From Hymenopellis radicata (lineage: Eukaryota > Basidiomycota > Agaricomycetes > Agaricales > Physalacriaceae): a stretch of DNA of 64,000 nucleotides. The notes beneath the pieces were generated by a model, which saw only the letters and a list, made by a program, of their open reading frames with translations, made no database searches and was not told where the DNA came from. Location: the NCBI GenBank assembly GCA_015501595.1, contig JADNRX010000206.1, forward strand, positions 1-64,000, in the 5' to 3' direction. This document shows positions 45,940 through 55,650 of this stretch, piece by piece (position 1 is the first letter of the stretch; each line of letters opens with the position of its first letter). The position numbers and the translations under genes were made by a program.

Positions 45940-48288
45940 CGCCGATAATGATCGCAATCTTGACCTCGCCCTCTATCCCATGCCTACAAAACGTCAGTAT
46001 ATGCCATGCCATGCAATAGCAGAGGGCTCACGCATCTTGAAGATGCCAGCACGAGCAGTCCTAGACGCTTCCGGCATATCACAGTGCACACAAACAAACG
46101 CCTGAGAAAACTCCGCGTGCCCAGCAGGCTTCGACAACAAATCTTTCTCCAACAAGCGGTTTTCCTGACGACGTCCTGAAGCGATAAGATCAGCGTCTTC
46201 AACGCGAGACATCATCCCGAGATGTTGATGATTCTAGAGACAGATAAGACATACATAACCAGAAAGGTACGCGAAGACTAACCATAGCTGTACGCCAACG
46301 CATGAGACCGAACAATCTCGTCCCAGGTGGGGATATCCGTCTGGAGTCACATTCCTCGCATTGGAAGAACATATCAACACCGTCCATATCCTCAGCAGTC
46401 GCCGTATCTGGGTCCAATCCACACATCCTCACAAAGTCTTTGCATCGGTTATAGACATCCTGATTACCGCTGTAGTGCCCTTGCCGTTCCAAATCCTAAC
46501 TGGTGTCACCAACGCGAGCGGTAGAATAGAAGCAGGAGTGTGAGGCGAAGTGTGGATAATGAAGGACCACGGACAAGGAGCGCCTGCAGCAGTCGGCGCA
46601 AGTAAAAGCGTTGACGACCAATGAGAGATCATCGGCGCCCCGTCTTCGTGAGTATCGCTTTCAAGCGAGTCTCGTGTTCTTGTCTCCATTCGTCACAGAT
46701 GGCGGGCACAGTCTCAAAGTGCTTCCTCGAGCTTGGCGGTGATGTCCTCGTCATGCGGCGTATTTTGGATAATGTCCAGAAAAGGCTGGTAGGTGCAAAG
46801 CGCGGAGGCTGGGGGATTGGGCACCGTTTCTGGCAATTTCGAGAGGAGACAATCTCCCAGCCTTTCTAGAAGCCGTATTCTCCCAGCGATGGCAATTAGT
46901 ATCTTTCGCTCGAGTATGCGCGCGCGGAGATTCAACATGACTTCTGTGAGAGCGGCCTTGATGGCCTCCCATACTAAAACGAGTAATATCAGCGTCAAGC
47001 AAATAGGATTGCGGAAAACTTACTTCGGTTGGTCAGCTCTTTAGGTTGTTTGACCACCGGGTGGGATTTCAGAATCATATCAGCCAAAGGATGATCTAAT
47101 TCTTCTTCCCAGCCGTCTGCCTTCAGGCGAGCAATGATACTGTTGTTTTGTCAACCTCTGCGATATGTGTAGCATACGGGTCCGGCACCTTTGAAGTCTT
47201 TGTTCGCGAAGAGAGGCTAGCTGTGCTACGCGAGCTTCGGCCTAGAGGCGGCCCAGGACTCGTACAGCTTGCAGGACTTCGAAAAGGAGTTGAGTTTATT
47301 CCCTTATGCTGAATAAGGCTCACCTCAACAAGCGCCTCGTGCTCCTCTTGCCGCTCGGAAAGCCATGCTGCATACTCTGGCGTTCCACGCTGGAGTTCAG
47401 CACTCTCCTGGCCCCAGCCTATCGTAAGAGGCCCGATGAAAGTATAGGATAACTACGGATTCTGAGACACAACCATGCTCGAAACGCGGAACAGCAGTGA
47501 GCAAATCCTGAACTTTGTGGGGGTCTCCAGTCCGTCGACGAAATGCCCCCGCGGTCGCCATACTTCATGGAATAAGAAATGGTTCTTTGAACAAAGATAG
47601 CTGCTCGTACATGGTTCCTTTGTCCAGGCATTCCACGCACAACCTCATATGTATTCCCCACTGGATATGTCTAGTTGCTGGTTTCCCGCAGCCCTAATAA
47701 ATATGTAAGGACCTGAACATCTATCCGATAAATACACGTACGTGGCAATGACTGTCGAACAGCAAGTTGGCGTACTGCGGTTCGCTGAGGCCCTCAATTA
47801 TCGGGGGAAGACCCCCCATCGCCAGAAAGGCGCTCTTCCAGACAGTTCTAGACGATTTGTCCATGAGCAGCGAGCGTAGCGCTTTAGTAGTGCGGCTCAT
47901 CCGCAAGAGGTCTAGAGGCTCCAAGTGAGAAAAGATCTGGAGCAAGACTCAATTGAGAAACACGCTTGGCTGAACGTCTATAGACACGTACCACAAAGAG
48001 AACGTCGACGGGAGCCTCAGCAAACTGTCTTAGCCTTCCTCGTCCATTTCGAGTTGGTGCAGCTTGACTTGATGACTCGACCGCAGCACTGATCTTGGCA
48101 CGTTTCCGGGGTTTCCTGCGAGGTTCGTCCTTTTCGTCTCTGTCTGAGGAAGTGGCTCTCTGGCGACTTTTCGCTGGAGCTACTTTCACCTTCGGCGTGA
48201 CAATCGCTTTTGGCTGAGAGAGCTTGGCGCCATCTTTCGTCTTCGCGACGGTAATGCGGTTGGAGCGACGAGGATGTAAGGACGCCAT
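45940..48288 (-). pseudogene. F-box protein gene, probably decaying
   Basis: Exon 1, 47992-48288, starts MASLHPRRSNRITVAK and is Lys/Arg-rich. It is spliced (GTACGT...CCAG) to exon 2, 47742-47936. Together they read PVDVLFVIFSHLEPLDLLRM, a clear F-box that would recruit an SCF ubiquitin ligase. A CxxC-containing segment follows (CHGCGKPATRHIQWG, CVECLDKG). Further down are family-like blocks (ALCTYQPFLDII, CRDFV-like DFVRMCGLDPDTATAEDMDG, FFQCEECD, FVCVHCDMPEASRTA). An in-frame TGA follows KEPFLIP near 47570, and a frame change occurs near 46735 (KLEE to HFETVP). Either introns were missed or the gene is degenerating. Confidence 0.65.
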
Positions 48289-49134
48289 GTTGGTAGAATG
48301 ATGGGAAAAGGTAGAGTGGCTCCGTCATGATAAAAGCCGAGTCACCTGATCGCACTCCCATTCAGCAAATTGAGACAATGCGGGCTTTGTGAACGCTCGG
48401 TCACCGAACCCGCCCTGGGAAAGCTTCCACATTATGAATGAAATACACTGGCGCAATCCAGGCAAATGCTCTGCAATTCGCTAGCCCGAAGGTCGGACGT
48501 GAAGGGGTGCTTAACGCAAGTTTGTCGGTGACGACCTCTTTAGAGGCAACCGTATTATCGCTGGACCGTCGCGGACCGTGACTCCGGAATCGGACTTGAC
48601 CACGGAAGGGAAGGCGGAGTCGAGTGCGGCGTGCTTTCGGATGTGGCGGCCTTCGTCCGTGAATGCTCAAATGTGGTGCAGGCGTAATAAGCCGGGTCTT
48701 CAATTCGACAATCAGATGCTTGCCAGTTTCTGGCTTACCGCTCTAGTACTAGATATCCGTTGTAGACTCGTCGACGTCATCGGGCCCACTAAGATACCAC
48801 ATATCCACCGTCGCATCCATATAGGCGAGCCATCTCAAGCCTACGTCAAGGGGACAAGAATCAGGATCATGAGATGGTCGAGGGGAAGACGTGGAAGATA
48901 ATAATGGATAGCGAGCGAGAATAGCCAGACGGTTTACTTTGAATTGGGTTTAAGCCTCAGATTCTACCCAGTTTGATTTCGACGAGGATGTAAACTACCA
49001 ACGAATCGAGCGGGATGTAGGATCGGGCAATTCCTAGAGATCCCAAGGAGAGTGACGAGTGCTGCCGTAGCCCAGAGGATGTCAGCTTGAGGGATGTATT
49101 ATAGAGCGGCTAAATTGGTGGCCTCGATGGCTCT
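48289..49134. other. Intergenic region, no gene seen
   Basis: Upstream side of the F-box gene. No open frame has family resemblance and no repeat was recognised. Confidence 0.4.
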
Positions 49135-51160
49135 CGACGTGCAGTCGCGGAGCTTCTCTCCTCCTAGCCATCGGTTTGTAACCGTAGAGCAACCGTCCCG
49201 ACTTGTAGTCGAGTGACGGTGGTGGTGGGAGGGAGCGCTTGATTTGGCTCAAGCAACGTGCTTCGGCTCCACGGCAATCAGTTCAGAAAGTCTCGCTTCC
49301 ATTGAAGATTGCAGAACGAATAAATTCCAGACGGTCTCAGTATTCAGAGGAAATGTGTACATTAAATGTGGCATTATGGGAGTACAACGTTGATATAATA
49401 ATTCTAAGAAAAGATTCAGAAACTTTTTCCGTGTGGTAGTACGGGCATTCTGAACCATTCTACAAAGCACGCGTAGTGACGCGCAAGCCTATTCTAGAAC
49501 TCAGTAAGGATCGCGATGCTGACATCCTTCGCAGATTCTATTGTAACGGCACGCTCGATGGTTCCGGCGGTCATCTCGCCCATGATGCGGAATAGACCCA
49601 ACAATGCACCCCGACGTTCCTCAAACCGGATGAGGCGAAGCCATCATGTCCAACATCAGTACTTGCGGGAATGTGTGGTCCATTGAAATGGGGAACGCAG
49701 CCAAGAATGCGGATATCGCGGCCCCGGTACTTGAGGCGTCCAACTCGTCAAATGGCTGACTTGTTTGCTCAAAGTTGGCGGGCTTGAATTGGTAGCAGAG
49801 TCGATCGAGGGTTACGAGCTCGTATCGAAAGTAGATCTCGAATAATTCCAAAAGATCTCCGAAATGACATTCTCCGGTAGTGGGTTGGGCAGAGGTTGAT
49901 CTCGCCACAAGACCGTGGCCGTCCCCATCTTCGAAAGATCGATAGTACCCTGTTCAAAGGTTAGTTGATGAAAAAGAAAGCAGTAGAAAGGGTACCTCTA
50001 GCTTCCCAGCCTTCATACAGTCCATCAACTTGGTTTGCACGTCATTCCTCCGCTGCGAAACAAATGAATCGGGCTTATTCCCGAAGCTATCGATTCCGAG
50101 TAAATCGCGCCACGACGTTGGGCTGAGCAGTTCGAACATGGGGGAAATGATGCGGTAATGGAGTGCGTGGCGCAACTTGAGGTATACCGTGATATAAGCG
50201 TCACGAATGGCCGAATTTGTCATTGTAGCGATAAAGCCAGGATCAGGCAAGGCATAACCACGATTGACTTTAGGATTAGACCTCGAGTTCTGGTCAAAGC
50301 TTTGGCCGATGTCGCGTGAAGCTCGCATCCATTCAGGAAGAGAACGTGGCACGAGAGGCGAGCTAACGTCGAGAAATTTGTTCCGGTCCTGATTGGCTGG
50401 CTTGTGCTTGTGGGACGAGCGCGAAGAATCTAGCAAGGCAATTAGACACGGCTAATAATCAACACCGATACTAACAGGGTTTGTGTCTGGACTCGGAGGA
50501 TGAACGAATGCTTCTAGAAGGCCCGCCACTCCCCAAAGTGCCCTGCACGGAAAGCTGATGCAAATCAAGTTGAAGAGCTGGTGGTGCATCCGCTACTTCC
50601 CAATTACTACCCGGGGAGGCTCTGTCGTGCGCGAATTTGGCCATGGCGCGATACCTCTCGACATTATAAGGTTGCCCTCTGAAAATGACGGGGTGTGGGA
50701 CAGCAGCGTGTGTACTCGCGGGTTGCGAGAGGTTCCTCGATCCACCGGTCAACACGAACCGCATCTGCTCCATCTATAGGACGAACAAGCTAGCAGGGTA
50801 TCCCAGCCCTAACCAAATTTTCAGCATCGTGGAGGTTGTTGACATACTTACGCTCCAATAACGTTCCGGAGAGGGGAGTGCTTTGCAGTAGGAGACGTAA
50901 ACTGTTCCCGCTCCAAGCAAGTACACTGAGTTAGGCGTCTAAACATGAACGCTTCGTCGAGGCCCGGTGTAATATTTGAGTCGACCAAGGTGCGTGGCGA
51001 TGACCTCGTCGTCCCTCACTCCGTTCTGAACATCTCCTCCGAACGCAGCGTGCCAACCTTCCTTCAAAACTCCTTGATTTCACCCTCCATAATCTGACGC
51101 CATTCCGTCTTGACAAGACCCAGTGTATTAGGATTGTCGTGACTTGGAATTCCATTCTGT
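49135..51160 (-). pseudogene. Truncated inverted copy of the 52096-54272 gene with its 3' hairpins
   Basis: This stretch is the reverse-strand partner of about 52440-54560. The middle exon is still almost perfect (NKFLDVSSPLVPRSLPEWMR, FIATMTNSAIRDAYITVYLK; 49954-50436). The first exon is broken into several frames and lacks its first 390 or so bases. The last exon has frame changes near 49690. The 3' end carries three hairpins: 49199-49211 (CGACTTGTAGTCG), 49172-49184 (CGGTTTGTAACCG) and 49135-49147 (CGACGTGCAGTCG). It is a non-coding relic, but informative for hairpin covariation. Confidence 0.85.
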
Positions 51161-51264
51161 TGTTTGTATTTCGGTATGGATCATAACTCGTACTATTGAG
51201 CGGCTAGTGGAAAGAACAGGTTTCTCGGAGAATGTTGCAGAAAGGGAGCAATGACAGGCAGAAT

Positions 51265-51714
51265 CTATACATGCTCTGTTTCTTCCAAGCACAATCGCAA
51301 CTTCTTCCTCATCTCTTCGTCTGCATAGTGAATGGTCTCCGGCGATTCGTCGTCAGGATCGTAGTCCTGGGTCATGAGACGCGTGACAATGTCCTAGAAT
51401 GATTGTCAGAATCAATTGTGTAGCCAACAAAATGCACAAACCATCTTCCTCGCCGCTTGAAGAGCAAGCCTATGTTCGGAATCCGGTAGAGGAATCATTT
51501 CGTCGACCAGTGGGAATAATTTGAAGAAGAAAGCAATCGTAGTGCCGTCATTGACCGTGGCGAGATAGTAGGGTTCTGCGAGCAGATTATTAGGGCATAG
51601 CAGGAGGGAAGTGTGACGACGTACCGCGTACAGCAACTTGAACTGTTGAAAAAGTACGAACAGCAAGGTCGAGCTATTTATATGTCTGTGGGTCCTTGCT
51701 TTGTGGAGCACCAA
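51265..51714 (-). CDS. Small unidentified gene between the inverted copies
   Basis: Two exons on the minus strand: one ending at 51442 (EPYYLATVNDGTTIAFFFKL, DSEHRLALQAARKM) and 51265-51393 (DIVTRLMTQDYDPDDESPET to a stop after ETEHV). They are joined by a 49-base GT-AG intron. A TATAAATA box lies near 51683 on the same strand, about 40 bases before a Phe- and Leu-rich 5' part that may itself contain a small intron (about 51573-51624). The product would be only 100-120 residues. No family is recognised. It may be cargo of, or a flanking fragment caught by, the hairpin-bounded element. Confidence 0.4.
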
Positions 51715-51725
51715 ATTGCTTTGTG

Positions 51726-52093
51726 CAGGCTATAATAGCCTTCGGCCCGACAAGCGCACAGTTCCGACATGAAGTCGAGTCGCGACGTGCAGAGTCGACG
51801 TATAGTCGACCGCTGGCCAGCCACCTTTTCCGGACTGTATCCGAGAGCAAGGTGGTGGTATGAGAGAGAGAGACGGCGGGATAAGCGCCAAATGATGTTG
51901 ACGTTGTTTAGTCGGTTCGGCAAGCCGGCTTTGTCCCCTTTAGGACACAAGTGACAAGTCCCCTGTTTCTTACCATTATTGTCACTCGACTTCAAGTCGG
52001 CGACTTGGATCTATTGTTCGACTTCAAGTCGCAGCGACTTCGACACAAGCACTGTCTGCACGTAGTGCCTATACATCGTTCGACTACAAGTCG
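51726..52093. promoter_or_regulatory. Hairpin cluster between two divergent genes (5' end of the element)
   Basis: Short inverted repeats are packed here. They are AGGCTA-TAA-TAGCCT (51726-51740), CGACATGAAGTCG (51764-51776), GTCGACGTATAGTCGAC (51794-51810), CGACTTCAAGTCG (51987-51999), CGACTTCAAGTCG again (52019-52031), GCACGTAGTGC (52058-52068) and CGACTACAAGTCG (52081-52093). The last ends two bases before the ATG at 52096. The three CGACT/AGTCG hairpins start 32 and 62 bases apart, nearly mirroring the spacing at the 3' end of the gene (57 and 30). The cluster could be subterminal binding sites for a transposase, a regulatory array, or RNA hairpins in the leader. Confidence 0.75.
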
Positions 52094-52095
52094 TT

Positions 52096-54272
52096 ATGGT
52101 GTCCTCGACGGCTGGGCCTGGACCAAGTAAGTCGTATCTTACATCAATGTTCATTGACTCAATCAGCACAGTCCGTAGCTTTGAAGGCAAGGTCGGCAAG
52201 CGCTATCAAGATCTCAAACTTTTCATTACGTCCCCCAATATGGATTTCATTGCCCCTCCTCCGTTCGGGACGCGTACCATTCGAATGTACTCCAACTTTA
52301 CATTCGGACCTGACGATCCCTTGAATACTGCCCAAATCTTCCACTATGCTGTCGGTCACCTCGCTTTAATAGCATCTACAGATTCCCTCCAAACCGTCAG
52401 TAATTCTGGCCGGTGGATTTTCTCCATCATGCCGTCTGACCGGGAATTCGTCCTTCTTGACCACGACAATCCATCTAATACACTAGGTCTTGTCAAGACG
52501 GAATTGCGTCAGATTATGGAGGGTGAAATCAAGGAGTTTAGAAGGAGGGTTGGAACGCTGCGTTCGGAGGAGTTTAACAAGGATGTTCAGAACGGAGTGA
52601 GGGACGACCAGGTTATCGCCACGCACCTTGGTCGACTCAAATATTACGCCGGGCGCCTCTCAAATCCAATGACCCGCGACGAAACGTTTATGCTTTGGCG
52701 TCTAACTCAGCGTACTTGCTTGGAGCTGGATGCTCGCATCGTGTGGGTCAGCGAGGCTCGGGAACAGTTCATGTCTCCTACTGCAAAGCATTCCCCTCTC
52801 CGGAACGTTATTGGAGCATATGTCAACAACCTCGACAATGCTGAGAATTTGGTTAGGGCTGGGATACCATGCTGGCTTGTTCGTCCCATAGATGGAGCAG
52901 ACGCGGTTCGTGTTGACCGGTGGATCGAGGAACCTCTCACAGCCCGCGAGTACACGGACGCTGCTGTCCCACACCCAGTCATTTTCCAAGGGCAACCTTA
53001 CGACCTCGAGAGGTACCGTGCCATGGCCAATTTCGCACACGACAGGGCCTCGCCGGGCAGTAATTGGGGAGTAGCAGATGCGCCACCAGCTCCTCAACTT
53101 GATTCGCAGCAGCTTTCTGTTCAGGGCACTTCGGGTAGCGGCGGGCCTTCCAGAAACATTCGTCCATCTTCCGATTCGAGACCCAAACCTTGTAAGTATT
53201 GGTGTTGATCATTAGCTGTGTCTAATTCTCTTGCTAGATTCTTCGCGCCCTCCCCAAAAGCAAAAGCAAGGCAATCAGGACCGGAACAAATTTCTCGACG
53301 TCAGCTCGCCTCTCGTGCCACGTTCTCTTCCTGAATGGATGCGAGCTTCACGCGACATCGGCCAAAGCTTTGACCAGAACTCGAGGTCTAATCCTAAAGT
53401 CAATCGTGGTTATGCCTTGCCTGATCCTGGCTTTATCGCTACAATGACAAATTCGGCCATTCGTGACGCTTATATCACGGTATACCTCAAGTTGCGCCAC
53501 GCACTCCATTACCGCATCAGTTCCCCCATGTTCGAACCGCTCAGCCCAACGTCGTGGCGCGATTTACTCGGAATCGATAGCTTCGGGAATAAGCCCGATT
53601 CATATGTCGCGAAGCGGAGGAATGATGTGCAAACAAAGTTGATGGACTGTATAAAGGCCGGAAAGCTAGAGGTACCCTTTCTACGGCTTTCTTTTTCATT
53701 AACTAACCTTTGAACAGGGTACTATTGATCTTTCGAAGATGGGGACGGCCACGGTCTTGTGGCGAGATCAACCTCTGCCCAACCCACTACCGGAGCATGT
53801 CATTTCGGAGATCTTTTGGGAATTATTCGAGATCAACTTCCGATACGAGCTCGTAGCCCTCGATCGACTCTGCTACCAATTCAAGCCTGCCAACTTTCAA
53901 CAAACAAGTCAGCCATTTGACGAGTTGGATGCCTCAAGTACCGGTGACCGCGAGATCCGCCTTCTCGGTTGCATCCCTCATTTCAATGGACGACTCATTC
54001 CAGAAAGTCTTGACGTCGGACGTGCTGGCTTCGCCTCATCCGATATAGAGGAACGTCGTGTGGCATTGTTGGGTCTATTCCGCATCATGCGAGGTTGGAC
54101 AAAGATGGAAAAGATGACCGCCGGAACCATCGAGCGTGCCGTTGCAATAGAATCCGCCAAAGACATCAGCGCCGTGATCCTTAATGAGTTCGAGCATAGG
54201 CTCGCGCGTCACTACGTCGGGTGCTTTGTAGCATGGTTCAGAAGGGCGCCTGTACTGCCACACGGACTATGA
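52096..54272 (+). CDS. Uncharacterised 694-residue protein, intact, bounded by hairpin clusters
   Basis: Exons 52096-53191, 53238-53671 and 53718-54272 total 2085 bases, or 694 residues, with two GT-AG introns. No known domain is visible. The N-terminal half is helical with a central block (YYAGRLSNPMTRDETFML, ARIVWVSEAREQFMSPT, AGIPCWLVRPIDGADAVRVD). It is followed by a Ser/Gly/Pro-rich linker and a second globular part (PEWMRASRDIGQSFDQ, NSAIRDAYITVYLKLRHAL, WRDLLGIDSFGNKPDSY, LFEINFRYELVALDRLCYQF). Similar multi-copy proteins are, as I recall, common in agaricomycetes and unnamed. The last 50 residues (from MTAGTIERAVAIESAKDIS) belong to the 3' module also found behind a different gene at 60698. 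A truncated inverted copy lies at 49135-51160. Confidence 0.8.
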
Positions 54273-54600
54273 AAATGTTTCCGAATTTTTTTTAGAATTA
54301 TTATATTAACGTTGTACTCCCTGAATGCCACATTTAATGTACACATTTCCTCTGAATACTGAGACCGTCTGGAATTTATTCGTTCTGCAATCTTCAATTG
54401 AAGTTCCATTTGCGAGACTTTCTGCCGCGCAGCCGAAGCACGTGGCTTCATTTATCCTCCCCGTCACTCGACTACAAGTCGGGACGGTTGGTTTCAAGCA
54501 CAGGGCAAGGAGCGGAAAAGCTCTGCGACTTCAAGTCGCGAGCCATCGGGAGTACCGACTACAGGTCGGGACTTTGCTCTGCGACCATACGCCGAGAGGA
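54110..54600 (+). repeat. 3'-end module of the hairpin element family, copy 3
   Basis: The shared segment starts inside the C-terminal coding region (GACCGCCGGAAC), runs through the stop codon, a 3' untranslated region with TTTTTTTTAGAATTATTATAT and CATTTAATGTACACATTTCC, and TTCAATTGAAGTT. It ends in hairpins at 54469-54481 (CGACTACAAGTCG), 54526-54538 (CGACTTCAAGTCG) and 54555-54569 (CCGACTACAGGTCGG). It lacks the middle CGGCT/AGCCG hairpin of the other copies but has an extra outer one. Confidence 0.85.
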
Positions 54601-54879
54601 TTGCCCGACTGCAAGACCAACAAACGTTCTTCTGTCGGTCTACGAGGCCTTACGCGGTAACCGACGGGCTCTAAAGGACACTGTCGCACAATAAAAACAA
54701 GGTGCCAGACGTAGGTGTTTTCGCTGTTCTCATTCTTGTTTGGCTAATTTTTATATACAGGATGCATACCGCGCCATCCGTACAAACGCAGCGCACATAA
54801 AATCTGGATGCCCTGCTCAGGACGCGCCTCGTGAAATGGTCGATGAACAGCTGGACATCCGAGTCTCAGGAGATATACA

Positions 54880-55374
54880 TTGACGGAGTCCACTGCAATA
54901 TGTTTACACGATTTCTCCTCCAGACTCCAGTCGCTCGCCGACTCCTCTGGCGGCTCTGGTTGCAATACTCTCAAGTTATACCTTAGACCTCTATACGTCG
55001 TTGGGAGCGGCGTTCAAAGACACCCTCCCGCTATGGCTTCTCTGACATTGGACGGTTCGCACAACGACGATGCACCCATTATGACTGCAGATGGCAACGA
55101 GACCATTCAGGCGTTGAACGAGCAGTGGAAACAAAGGCTCAAGGGTGCCAAGACGTGGGTAGCGAATAGGATTCGAGAACTCGCACTGCAAGAAGAGAAT
55201 GGTGCGCGTCCCAACTGCACAATGTCCGTATCTAAAACGTGCAACAGACTACGCTGTCCCGATAATCCTTGCAAGAAGCGTAACTTGAATGTAACCCCGC
55301 CGAACTCGGCAAGGCGAGTTCGACAGGTTGGACCAGATCTAGAGGATGATTTCGACATCTTTACCTCGAGTTGA
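54880..55374 (+). CDS. Unidentified small protein
   Basis: A frame of 164 codons ending at 55374. A start at the internal ATG near 55033 (MASLTLDGSHNDDAP) would give 113 residues. It has an amphipathic helix (IQALNEQWKQRLKGAKTWV), several Cys and basic residues and an acidic ending. Nothing identifies it. It lies between two genes on the same strand and could be an unrecognised first exon of the following gene. Confidence 0.3.
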   Translation: MTESTAICLHDFSSRLQSLADSSGGSGCNTLKLYLRPLYVVGSGVQRHPPAMASLTLDGSHNDDAPIMTADGNETIQALNEQWKQRLKGAKTWVANRIRELALQEENGARPNCTMSVSKTCNRLRCPDNPCKKRNLNVTPPNSARRVRQVGPDLEDDFDIFTSS

Positions 55375-55650
55375 TATTCACGGTGGGAAGAAAGGTCAGT
55401 CTTGCTTGGTCTACTTCATTTTTAAAAATTGTACCATAGTCCTCTGTATTACCACTGGAAATGAAAGGTTTGTCCTCGCATGCCCAATCAAGTTGATCGA
55501 ATGAACAAAGGATTCATCAACTCTGCGCAGCCAAGACGACGCTTTGCGTCGAACAATGGCAGATCTAATGAGGCCTACGACAAAAGCGCGCTGCATTTTC
55601 TCGTCGTCTCCTTTCATACACCACCGCCACCCGCCACCCAACCTACCTCC

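Noticed and set aside
52096..52140. Intron with donor GTAAGT just after the start of the 694-residue gene
   Set aside because: The GTAAGT...CAG stretch is 40 bases and would shift the long open frame. The unspliced frame is continuous.
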